DNA of 31,125 nucleotides. Source: Tieghemiomyces parasiticus (lineage: Eukaryota; Kickxellomycota; Dimargaritomycetes; Dimargaritales; Dimargaritaceae). The stretch spans positions 1 through 31,125 of the forward strand of contig JANBPT010000550.1 in assembly GCA_027575765.1 (NCBI GenBank), written 5' to 3'. Each line of letters opens with the position of its first letter. Position 1 is the stretch's first letter. Position numbers and translations under genes: made by a program. Of the stretch, positions 19,911-29,500 are shown piece by piece. Under the pieces are notes generated by a model, which worked only from the letters and a program-made list of their open reading frames with translations, had not been told where the DNA came from and ran no database searches.

Positions 19911-21833
19911 TTATTCCGTCTTCACCTTTCCCTCCGTAGCTTCACTCTCTTGGACCGCCCGCTTGGGAAACTTCCACCACTGGTACAACAAGACGACAAA
20001 CACAATATCGTCACGGAAGGCGCTGGCGCGGGTGAGTCCGGGCATGGGGATAACGAGGGCAAACAGGTCGTCGACAAAGGTATTGATGGCACGGTACACG
20101 AACGTGGTGATGGACATGGCTTCGACGGAACGGAGCCGGTGGTTGAGAAACAGTTGCGGCGTCATGTTGACGAACCCTAGGAGGTAAATGGCCGCCATGA
20201 GGGTGTCGAGCGCCCACGAGTAGATCCCACGGTGTTTCCAATACACCAGGGAATATCCGGCGTAACCCACAATGAGAGGGACGCAGAGGTACGCCAGCCG
20301 CCAGAAAATACGGTCGTCGTATTCACGGCTCAAACGCTCGCTCTCAGCGAGGTCCGTCGTGGGTGCGACCGGATCCAATGAGTCCTCATCGGTGAGCGGG
20401 GTCTTCTCATTGGCATTTTGGCCGGCGGCCCCCTCTACGGGCTTCGCCTTATCGACACACGCCTCGTGCTCCTCTCGCTTCAATAACCGACGCAACTTCA
20501 TAGCCTTCCACGATTCGACGACCGCTGATACTACCGCACCACCGAGCACCAAGACGCCGGAGTCACGGCGACGGTCCCATACGTAGAGGACCGACAACCA
20601 AGCGGTGACGGCGGCCATCATAACGGAGCTGCGCGAGATCCCGCGTACGTTGGCCTTGCGTGACCAGTGTGCGATATCGGCCTTGACCGCCAGCGTCTCA
20701 AACAGGAGGTGCAGCGTGGCCGCCAGGATTGTGATGGCCAGCAGGGTCGGGTTAACCTCAAAGATCATCTTGCGGAGGGATTCCACTTCATTGCCCGAAA
20801 CGCCCAGTATCGGGTTTTGGCCGGCCGAGAGTTGCGCAAAGGAGGCGTCAAGGACCCGCGTCAGGCGGTACCAACCCAAAGGAACCGTCTTGATGGTGAG
20901 GGTGAGCGGAAAGACCCACTGAGCGGCCGAAGAGGTGGGGTCTTCCCCACTATCGGTGGAAGTCGCAGCCAGGTCTGCCACCGGTTTGAGGTGTTCACGC
21001 CGGGTGGCCATCGGGTTGGCGCCCAATAGCGGGAGGTAGGGCCGGTCGTCAGTGGTTAGCGCTACGCGCAGGCTTCTGGCGTAGTCCCCGGGCACGCCAC
21101 TGTGCGGGTAGTGGCTGCGGTCATTAACGAGGTCGATGGCCAGTCGGGACTTCCAGTGGGGCACCGGATGGGTGTCGGAGGCATCGACTGCATTCGGCGA
21201 AGGAGCTGGTGTCCCGGTGGCCTCGTCACCTAGTAAGTTACGCTCGGTGTAGAGGTCACGCTTGGCTAGGACGGTTAGCGGGACGGTGGTCACGAGGACA
21301 TCCGGACGGTTTTGCCACGTCTCGGGATTCTGCCAGTCAACGTAGTCCGGATAAACTACGGCGGTTAGCTGGGGTCCCTGCGCGTCCAGCTCCTGGGCAG
21401 CTTCTTCCTTCGTATCTCCAAGCGACCCGTGAACCGGGTGGCTCTCGAATGTCACGGGCCAGGTGATATTGCGTTCTAAATTGAAATCAATTTCCCGCAG
21501 TGGCAGGGGTGACCCGCCGTCGGTAGTGGTAGTAGACCATAGGGGCCGGTGCTGCGAACGGTCTCGTTGGCGTACCAAATCCTGGAAGCTGGAGGCGCGG
21601 GGTTGAACGTACAGGTCAATATGGAACCGCTGGTCCGGCTGGAAAAACGGGGTATGGTAGCGTACGGGTCCGCCGCCATTGGTAGACGAATCGGCCGAGG
21701 CCGGTCGTGGGTTGTAGTAGGGAAAGTAGAAGGTCGGGAAGAAGAGGCTGATGATAGCAAAGACGATGTTGCCCAAGTAGACGGCGAAGAGCGCCACTGT
21801 GAGGAGCGTGACGCCCCGGCCGAGGAGACCCAT
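19911..21833 (-). CDS. CLPTM1/CLPTM1L-family ER membrane protein
   Basis: Multi-spanning protein of 640 residues, single exon. In animals CLPTM1 acts in the ER on receptor assembly, and CLPTM1L has been described as a scramblase for glucosaminyl-phosphatidylinositol in GPI-anchor synthesis. Seen here: one N-terminal membrane helix (about residues 5-33), a large presumably lumenal domain (about 35-360) with an NIT glycosylation sequon and the PVPHWKSRLAIDLV stretch typical of the family, then C-terminal helices near 363-385, 404-420, 425-440, 510-530, 540-565 and 585-600. The C-terminal block (GFVNMTPQLFLNHRLRSVEA, then NTFVDDLFA, RDDIVF and LYQWW) is the most conserved signature. The ATG at 21833 is the first in the frame; the frame is open upstream only from a TTG. 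It is divergent from TIM54. I cannot tell CLPTM1 from CLPTM1L orthology by eye; the PLGWYRL region looks closer to CLPTM1L. Confidence 0.93.
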   Translation of the reverse strand: MGLLGRGVTLLTVALFAVYLGNIVFAIISLFFPTFYFPYYNPRPASADSSTNGGGPVRYHTPFFQPDQRFHIDLYVQPRASSFQDLVRQRDRSQHRPLWSTTTTDGGSPLPLREIDFNLERNITWPVTFESHPVHGSLGDTKEEAAQELDAQGPQLTAVVYPDYVDWQNPETWQNRPDVLVTTVPLTVLAKRDLYTERNLLGDEATGTPAPSPNAVDASDTHPVPHWKSRLAIDLVNDRSHYPHSGVPGDYARSLRVALTTDDRPYLPLLGANPMATRREHLKPVADLAATSTDSGEDPTSSAAQWVFPLTLTIKTVPLGWYRLTRVLDASFAQLSAGQNPILGVSGNEVESLRKMIFEVNPTLLAITILAATLHLLFETLAVKADIAHWSRKANVRGISRSSVMMAAVTAWLSVLYVWDRRRDSGVLVLGGAVVSAVVESWKAMKLRRLLKREEHEACVDKAKPVEGAAGQNANEKTPLTDEDSLDPVAPTTDLAESERLSREYDDRIFWRLAYLCVPLIVGYAGYSLVYWKHRGIYSWALDTLMAAIYLLGFVNMTPQLFLNHRLRSVEAMSITTFVYRAINTFVDDLFALVIPMPGLTRASAFRDDIVFVVLLYQWWKFPKRAVQESEATEGKVKTE

Positions 21834-22402
21834 GGGATGGATGATAGGCTTTGGAGAAGGGAGATGAGAGTAATGGCGGATAAGGTAAGGACGGCCGATG
21901 GAGCGACAGGGTCCCAGTAGAGTTGACAATATTGGGAGAGGAGCTGCCGATGAGAAGACCCCACCCTGAAAGTTTAATATTTACAGGCTTAGTTCCCTAG
22001 GTTAGGGTGGTAGGTAGGGCATGCGCCGGGCCAGCTGGAGGGCATGTAGCGAGAGGCTGGCTGGGGCTGCTGCGCGGTTCCTCAGCCATGCATAGGACCC
22101 TTAGAACTGGATATCACTCATCGTTGTAGCCACCGCTCCTCCCTTCCACAGGTACAACGATACTTTTTTTTTTGATGCGGGTCTATGTATATGTTCAGGA
22201 GGTAGAAGGTCGTCTCTCGGTTGTACACAAGCCCTTCCCCTTAACCTTGCCCAGATCCCCCAATCCTCCAGATCACCACTACCACGGTTCCTGGATTCCC
22301 CACCCCATTCTCACCTGCCGCTCCTGCATCACTCAGGAATTCCTACCATCGAATCTTTGTCCTATCGATCACCAACGTCCATATACTCCTTAATTCTTGC
22401 CC
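21834..22402. promoter_or_regulatory. Divergent promoter region, CLPTM1-family gene / TIM54
   Basis: A 569-nt interval between two divergent start codons, so both promoters and 5' UTRs must fit here. An AT-rich patch (around 21970-21985) could serve the minus-strand gene. A T10 run near 22164 is followed by pyrimidine-rich DNA (about 22225-22390) that probably forms the TIM54 promoter and leader. I see no shared palindromic operator. Confidence 0.5.
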
Positions 22403-23665
22403 ATGGCCAACTTCAAGATCCCGTCACCCAAGACCACGGCATTCGTGGCGGTGCTCAGCGCCATCGTTGGTGTGAAGAAGTACGATACGTACCGTGCCGA
22501 TTCCATCCGCGAGCGTATCAAGGCCGAGGCCAGCGTGAAAGCCAAGGAACCACTCGACCCCATGGCACTGCCCACCAAGGTTATTGTGTACCTCACCCCA
22601 CCTCCTGGTGATGGTATCCACAAGAGTCGGATATATTTCCGGGACTTTGTCAAGGTAAGTCATATATATATATAGTAGGTGAGGCAGACACGAGGCCGAT
22701 GGCTTGAGTGGTTTATTTGGCCATCCCCAAGTCACCATGATTGCTTGCTAACGTTGTTTGTGATATTATGTTCATACTCGTCTGGACACGTACTTACCGC
22801 GGATCCTGTCCTTCTGGTAAATTGATCTGATCAGCCAATCTTCGACGCCGGTGCTCTCGACTACGACGTGATTGAAGCCAAAGAGGCCGGTGATATCCAC
22901 ACGGCTGTGAGCCAGGAGCTCTTGGAACGCCGCCGGGATCAAATCCCCGCACCACCCGGCACTAATCACACAACCTCAAATGCCGAGGCCATTCCGCCCA
23001 GCCCTGTCCAAAAAATCGACGTTCGAACGGTCCCAAAAATCGCCATTGGTCGCCAGGTTCTGGCTGAAATTTACAATGGTCTGAGCGAAGGCAGCACTGG
23101 GTCACTCAACATCACCCCTGAGCCCGTGCCTGATCTGGTCACAGAAGTGGCTGCTGTCACTGACGCGACTACGGAGCAGACTACCGAAGCCACCGACGCG
23201 GCCGACCTATTCACCGAAACAGCACCTGCTTCGGAGCCCGAGCCTTTTCTAGAGGATCCGGCGGCCGCCACCCCTACCACCGCCACCACCAACACCATCT
23301 CACCACCTTCGGAGCCACCCGTTGACTATGATGCCCTCGACACGGGTGACCTCCCTCTCCTCCCGGTCGTGGGCTTCATCAACTTCAAGAACCGTATCGG
23401 ATGGCTCAGCATGCCCGGCCGGATCCTAGGGTTTTTCAACACGGCACCGCAGGTGGAGAAAATTGGCGAGCAGGCCCTTAGTATCGTTCTGGAAGCCCGT
23501 CGGCCGTTCCGTAACCCTGAGGATTTGTATCGAGGACAAGATGACGATGTGGCCCATGGGCTGGAGCCCAAAGATATTGTACCCGTTGTGATGGAGCCCC
23601 GTGTCATGGATAATCTGGTGGTCTTTGATGTGCCTAAATGTCCGCCGGGGTCGGAGCATGTTTAA
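22403..23665 (+). CDS. TIM54: Mitochondrial inner membrane translocase subunit Tim54, two exons
   Basis: Subunit of the TIM22 complex that inserts carrier proteins into the mitochondrial inner membrane; also linked in yeast to assembly of the protease Yme1. Exons are 22403-22654 and 22835-23665, joined across a 180-nt intron (GTAAGT...CAG) in phase 0. The product is 360 residues. An N-terminal membrane helix (about 11-25, TTAFVAVLSAIVG) would place the rest in the intermembrane space. Family hallmarks: KVIVYLTPPPGD (59-70), RDFVKPIFDAGALDYDVIE across the splice junction (80-98), the KIAIGRQVLAEIYNGL stretch, and the C-terminal block with GRILGFFN and RRPFRN. A Thr/Ala/Pro/Glu-rich linker (about 175-248) replaces less conserved sequence. 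It is shorter than yeast Tim54 (478). The start is the ATG at 22403; the two codons before it in this frame begin with TTG. Confidence 0.93.
22662..22674. repeat. (AT)n microsatellite at the TIM54 intron donor
   Basis: Short (AT)n run starting two bases after the GTAAGT donor of the TIM54 intron. Length variation here would change donor-proximal intron sequence but not the coding exons. Confidence 0.8.
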
Positions 23666-25229
23666 ACCGAAAATAAGGGGGGAGAGAAATAAACAAAGAA
23701 AGGTGTTCAGTGTCAAGTGTGGGGTAGGGTAGGGAGTGATGCCTCCTGACGAGGTTAATAGTGCACGGTTTATTGGTATATACTTTTTATTTTTTTCCTT
23801 CAACATCTGATCACAATGTTGGGGTCATTGTCCCTGAGAATAGATAACCCATCCCGAAATGGCGACTATGTGCTTTGCAGGTATAGGCGGAATCCGTGAG
23901 ACGTAGCTAGGTGGATTATTAATTCTCTATTTTGTTTCTTTAATGGTTGGCTGCTTCACAAAGGAAACCAGCTGATAGCTTTCCTAAGTAGGGCGCACCC
24001 CACCGCCCAATGTACAGTCTAAATGACGATGCTCAACGATCACATTAGAGATGAATAGCGTGTTACATATTAGACGACGCCGACCCCCTTACATAGTGAA
24101 CAATCAGTTCTTGAATAAGATGGGGGGGGGGTGCTGTGAGGGGGGTTCGCCACCTCCGTCGCGCGCGAGTATGCGCACATACCTACGCTTCCCTGAGGGT
24201 GGAGGGGGAAGAAGAGGGGGGCGGTGAGTCAATCACACACTCTTGACCTGTTCTGTGTTACGGATAGGCCCGCTATGACCTGACTCTATCTCGGTGGGCC
24301 TAATATGGGTGGCCTAGTAGATTTTACCAGTAGAGTCAGGGGAGCATGGCGCACGGGATGTCGGAGACAAGGAAAGGGGCCGCCATTAAGGAAAACTCCG
24401 CCAGCCTCGGGGCGCCCCAGAAAACGAGGCATGATGGGAGGTTCTACATTGGTCACATTTTTTTAAACACCCTCTTCGTTACTACCTCTAGTATTAGGAC
24501 CCCGCCCCCTATAGCGAGGGATCGTTGAGATCGACGAATACCCGTCATTAGATATGTGAGTATGTATAACGATGGTAAGCTGCTCCAGTCTGGGATCACA
24601 GCTATGCAGGCAATAGAGGGCGGGGGAGGGAAACTGTACGGACGGTACCTCCCGTGGCGGACAGACCCTTGATCGCGTGAGAGTTATCTTAACCCTCTCC
24701 CCGCCAACCTATATTTAGCCACGCTGCCAGCCGATCTATCGGGGTCTATTTCCATCTCGGGGCGTTAGCAATGTAATAAATAGGGCATCTATGTAGAGTT
24801 TTGTAGTAACGTGTGACCAGAGTATCTTTGTAGATTAATCGATTTAGACTGAACCATCACGAGCGAAGGCCATTACCTCCTATTTGCCTCTCACTTGACA
24901 ACCCCATTGCAAGGTTAGAGGTGGGACATCGTTTACACAAGTGAATGGTGCAGAAGTTATCCAACAGACGGCGGTGTTTGTGATCAGGAAAATACAATAG
25001 GTGAATATATGTAATGCCAATGATAGTTATCAGAGGGTGCTTAAGAGGAAGCGTAAGTGGGGTTGGAGCGAGTAAACAGCACCCAAGTAAAAACTGGGGG
25101 TGAATAGCGAATATGTAATAGTTGTATCGGATGAAGAGGTAATCGATCGCCAGTGATAGTTTCTACCGATTGGCTCCCCTCTCCCTTCCCTTGTAACCTC
25201 GCCAAGTCATCAAAACTAATCGACCTAGA
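23666..25229. other. Convergent spacer between TIM54 and the UNC93-like gene
   Basis: About 1.56 kb that receives the 3' ends of both flanking genes. It contains a G10 run at 24122-24131 followed by a G6 run (24140-24145), and otherwise AT-richer unique-looking sequence. The 60-codon frame at 24346-24528 (plus) shows no recognisable feature and is not called a gene. Confidence 0.55.
23688..23693 (+). terminator. Candidate poly(A) signal for TIM54
   Basis: AATAAA on the plus strand, 23 nt beyond the TIM54 stop codon (TAA at 23663-23665), in an A-rich context. Good motif and strand, though it would give a very short 3' UTR. Confidence 0.5.
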
Positions 25230-26594
25230 CTAAGCCTTTTCATCACTGGCGTACACCGAGTCGTCCTTGGGCAGGGGCCGGGGCTCATAGCCCTCCTCAT
25301 TACACCCGCTCGTTTCGGCGATCTTGTACACGACGGGGGCCATGAGGGGGATGGAGGCGGTGAGCAGAGCCCAATTGACGATGAACTGGGCAAGGAAGCT
25401 AGTGCCGACGGCGTCGATACGCCAGGCGACGGCACCGCCGGCCGACTGGACCCCCTTGTAGTACCCAGCGTACCGCGATAGCTGGGTGCTATCGTTAGTG
25501 AGGGTACCCATGAGCCAGTAGCAGTACGTTTGGAACATGGCGTCAAGCATGCCATAAAAGATGTAGAGGAAGAGTGGGCCGGTGTAAATGGACGACATTT
25601 TGAAGTCGATCGTGTTGTGCGGGTTAATTGTGTGGTCGGCGGTCGTCGAGCGGGTGAATTGGAGTTGCAAAAAGAGGCCGCCGAGCCAGACCGCGGTAAA
25701 GCCGACAAACACCACGGTAAGACCGAGGATGCCGCGCTTCCGGCGACCAAACCGCTTGCTGTCCATAAAGTAGCCGAATGCAAAGGCGCCAACCATCTGG
25801 GCAGCCCAGTAGAGTACCGAGTTAAGCCCGCGGGTGCGGACGTTAAACAGAGTGCCGTTGATCACGTTGAATTGGTAGGTGTAGAAGAAATTCGTGGTGA
25901 AGAAAGCCGGGGTCAGGATAAGCATCCACTTGTTACCAAACAGCTTGAGCACCTCGAGAAACTCGCGGAGCACGTTGGGGGTGGGCTGGACTACCACGTT
26001 GGTCCCGTCGTCCTTGATGACACGTTCGGGTGGGGCCAGAGCGAGACCCAGGAAGGCGCCGATAATCTGGATGACCATAAAGCCAATATAGGTGCCATCG
26101 TTAACGTTGCCGACAGTACTGTGGTAGTTGAGGCCGAAAGGGATCAGGCCACCCAGAACGCCACCCAGGTTGAAGATAACCCAGAACAGGCCAATGTAGG
26201 TTCCCTTGCGGTTTTCGGTTGGGTACGCCATCATGATGGCCCCCTGGGCGGCCCACAGTAGACCGGCGCCGATACCCAGGATGGCACCTGCGGCGATGGT
26301 GAAGGCCGGCGAGTGTGTGTGGTTATAGTACAGGAAGGAGCCCGAGTAGAGCGCGAAAGTGAGGCCGCCCAAGAAGATGGTAAAGCGCGGACCCAGAATG
26401 TTGTTGACACCTCCGCCCAGCAGGCCAAACACCGCAAAGGTGGTGTACAGGGCCACGTTGGCGTTGGTACCCGTGGTGTCGTCCACTTGGCCGCCAGCGC
26501 CCATGCCGTTCAGAGCGTTGTACATGCCCGGGCAACAGAAACACACGAACCCCAGGATAATCACCTGGGTGAGGGAGCTGTAGTATTTGATCAT
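25230..26594 (-). CDS. UNC93-like (DUF895) MFS membrane protein
   Basis: Single-exon membrane protein of 454 residues with 10-12 hydrophobic helices, in the UNC-93/MFS superfamily branch common in fungi and plants. Animal UNC-93 proteins regulate potassium channels or traffic Toll-like receptors. Fungal members have no agreed role, so no function is assigned. Seen here: CPGMYNALNGMGAGGQ (21-36) in helix 1 and the loop after it, GAGLLWAAQGAIMMAYP (109-125), then ENRKGTYIGLFWVIFNLGG, all strongly conserved in this family. A mid loop (about 190-215) holds PPERVIKDDGT. The C-terminal tail is short and acidic. The ATG at 26594 has a CCACC context. The N-terminal tail before helix 1 is only about eight residues, shorter than in many fungal members, so an unrecognised upstream exon is possible. 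It is convergent with TIM54. Confidence 0.92.
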   Translation of the reverse strand: MIKYYSSLTQVIILGFVCFCCPGMYNALNGMGAGGQVDDTTGTNANVALYTTFAVFGLLGGGVNNILGPRFTIFLGGLTFALYSGSFLYYNHTHSPAFTIAAGAILGIGAGLLWAAQGAIMMAYPTENRKGTYIGLFWVIFNLGGVLGGLIPFGLNYHSTVGNVNDGTYIGFMVIQIIGAFLGLALAPPERVIKDDGTNVVVQPTPNVLREFLEVLKLFGNKWMLILTPAFFTTNFFYTYQFNVINGTLFNVRTRGLNSVLYWAAQMVGAFAFGYFMDSKRFGRRKRGILGLTVVFVGFTAVWLGGLFLQLQFTRSTTADHTINPHNTIDFKMSSIYTGPLFLYIFYGMLDAMFQTYCYWLMGTLTNDSTQLSRYAGYYKGVQSAGGAVAWRIDAVGTSFLAQFIVNWALLTASIPLMAPVVYKIAETSGCNEEGYEPRPLPKDDSVYASDEKA

Positions 26595-29500
26595 GGTGGT
26601 CGGAGTTCTAATACATCAGGCGAGGGGTGGAGGAGGGGTGGGATTGTGAGAGGGCGGAGTCTACTGACACGGCCGATGGTGCCGCACGAAGGAAGAGTGG
26701 AGTGTGGGAGGGGGCGGGGATATAATTAAATGATCAGGTGGTGCCCTTAACGATAATAATTACAAGGGGGGAAGAGAGGCGCAACGACGGTCACTGTAAG
26801 GACCAGAGAGAGAGAGAGAGAAAGAGGATTTGGTTGTGGCGAAGGATAAGCGTGGAGGCGAGGGAAGGGCGAGCTGGTATTGGGAGTGCGAAATTGAGCA
26901 GGAGACAGGGCAGGGGCGGGCTTTGACTATTTATAAGGCGAAGGTCCCCTGGGCCAGTCCAAACCGAGGGGTAGCTGAGTGGAAGGGGGGGTATCGGTGG
27001 GTGGCGGCGTGAAACACCCCTTTACAGGCTTCTCGCTGTAACTTTCTCCGCCCACCTGGTGGCTCCGACTCCCCCTACTCTCATTCTGGGGTTGTCAAGC
27101 TCCCCTCCCTTATCTGTCGAGTCCCTAACGCCCCCCCTTGCCAATTCCCAATGGCGGCGATACTCTGGTTAGTTGGTCATGTAAGGCTGGCCGGAAAGCC
27201 AGGGGCTCCGACCCTCTCCCGCTCACTGCAAGGAATCCCTGGTGTGGAGGGGTGGTGGGATGGTGTCTTGCAGCCCTCGCGTGCCCGTGGCGGCGGGGTG
27301 GCGGTAGACTGAATGCCATAGCCTGTCGAAGGGAAATGCATGCATGGGTCGACTGGTCATCATTATTATTATCTATATCGTACTGTTGTACACCGCGGTC
27401 TGGATTTTAGTCCCCCCATTTATTACTTTAATTCCACCGGCCACATCGTGATCGGTTCCTTGCCACAATGTGCGAATAAAGCCGGCTTCTTCGCCTCTGA
27501 CGTTTTGATGAGCTCAGAAACCCTGCTAGGATCCTAGTGGGCCGCCGGTACGGCACAAAGCTGGACATCTATGGACACAATGACGGCAGAATGAAAGCGG
27601 TAGCAGCGGCAGGTATGAGGATAATGGCAGCCGCTAACCATGGGAGCGGTGTGCAGTCCGGCGGGTGCAATGGGACCCCAGTGCCCCTTGTAACCCAGGC
27701 GCGGAGGCATTCGGTGTGGTGCTACGAACGGACATAGATGCAAGTTCAGCATCACTGCCGTGGAGGGGCGGCATTCAGACAGCCGGCCATTCTATGCAGC
27801 AGATAGCCTGGAGCGGAATGGCCCTGCCGTCCCGCCCTTCCAGCACAATCTGGGACGAGACAGCTCTTTTCGTTCCCTGTAGACCTAAGTAAAGGCACCC
27901 AGGTTTCTCACCCGCTATAGCTGCCGGGGACTACCCGATTAGCCGGTCGGTAGTCGGACGGTCGGACCCCGCAGAGCGGGCTATTGCCGCGCACCTTCTT
28001 AGGAATCGGGGGACAGTGAGGCCGGTGGCGAGTCCGTCGAGAGGGCCGAGTCAGACCCAGGGGGGAAAAGTAGGTGTCCAACCGACGGACCACTGTGCGA
28101 GGGGGCCGAGGCCCGCGGATCCGAGCGACCTGCATGGGAGCTCCACCACCGGCTGAGCATAGAGTTGGGCCAGTGCCGCATATTGAAACGTTACCGGATG
28201 CTACGCCCACAACTAAGTGCTGGCTAATTGACGTCCAGACGACCGAACAGCTGCTTTCTACGCGCTGTCCATTCTCCTTCCCAGGTGAGCATTGGAACGG
28301 ACTGCTAGCGGCCCTAACAATGGCGATGAGATCGCAAGGTGGTGCTCAGCCAAAAGCCCGGGACTCCTAAATGGCCAAATAGTCTCCATTGGCCCCTCTT
28401 CAGGTAGAGGCTCGGAACAAGTATTGGCCCCATGGATGCCATTGTATGCAGGAAGGCAAACCCGAGTGTCCAGTGGGAACCATCGGCCGCCGGTCTGAGC
28501 TTCTGGTAAGTCCGAGATACCAGATGTATAGAGGAGGAGGGATGGCTTAGTCGGGCAGAGGGCATATACAGGAGGACGGACACTACACCGCTCCGTAGCA
28601 TATGGGGGGAGGTCAGCACCTTGGCGTGACGGGCCCCCGTAAATACACCAGCCCTAACATGTAATCGGTGATACCCAGACTGACTTTCCGCCTCGGCTAG
28701 TGGCCTGCCCCAGGCTCTGCAGAGAGATTGACGTAAGCCCAAGCGGATAGACGTGAGTAGTTCAGAGGCTTTTTTTGCATATCTCTGCCGCGGGCAGGAT
28801 GGACGACGGCGTTATTTCGCTCTTGCCGTTAGCTCTGGGAAAGATATCTAAGGCCTTTGAAGGTTCTACACTCCCCTTGAGTTTGTTGGCGTGCCGCTAG
28901 AGCCACAGGCGTCCGTACGATTTGATGCATTTTATGCTGTATTCGGTACACTCAAGCCCCCCTGTCCTATCTCTTCAAACAGCGGCACCCACGAGACTAG
29001 CCCAGCCGAGCGCTGCGATGCCTCGGATGGCAAGGGCGATGGTGGCGGGTGGTGCAGCACGCCCCTCATGTAATGGCGTTCGCCAGGGAACGGGTGCCAA
29101 TTATAGAAGAGCAATGCAAATCCTACAGTGGCCTCCGCCAGGTGTGCCGGATAGACCCAGGGGCCCATTTTATCACTCGATCCCTAAACGGCATCGATCC
29201 ACCGCTTGTCTAGCCGTCACTTTGTTGCCAGGCCGGCAGACTTCTCATGTGACTTCCCGACCGAGCCCTGGTAGCTTGGCCACGAGTGTCACTTGTCCTG
29301 CGGGTCGGTTGGTCACCCCAAGTCCAGTCCACCGACACTCTGCATATCCTCTACTATGGCCGTGAAGAGTCTCCAACTCCGTCGAAGGCGGGTTATCTAT
29401 TTCCCACGTCCTGGGGGCTAGAAACTGTCCTGGGGTCGCCCCTCTTCTGTTCGGCCTACCGGCAGCTTTTCTTTTACGGAATCGTCAGCATCCGATGTAC

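Noticed and set aside
25530..26261. 243-codon plus-strand frame antisense to the UNC93-like gene
   Set aside because: Its composition (Glu/His/Val/Asp-rich, no hydrophobic core or domain) mirrors the codons of the membrane protein on the other strand.
28314..28742. 142-codon minus-strand frame, with a 147-codon plus-strand frame at 28922-29365
   Set aside because: No membrane helices, domain motifs or convincing start context. Composition looks random and no neighbouring exons could be joined.
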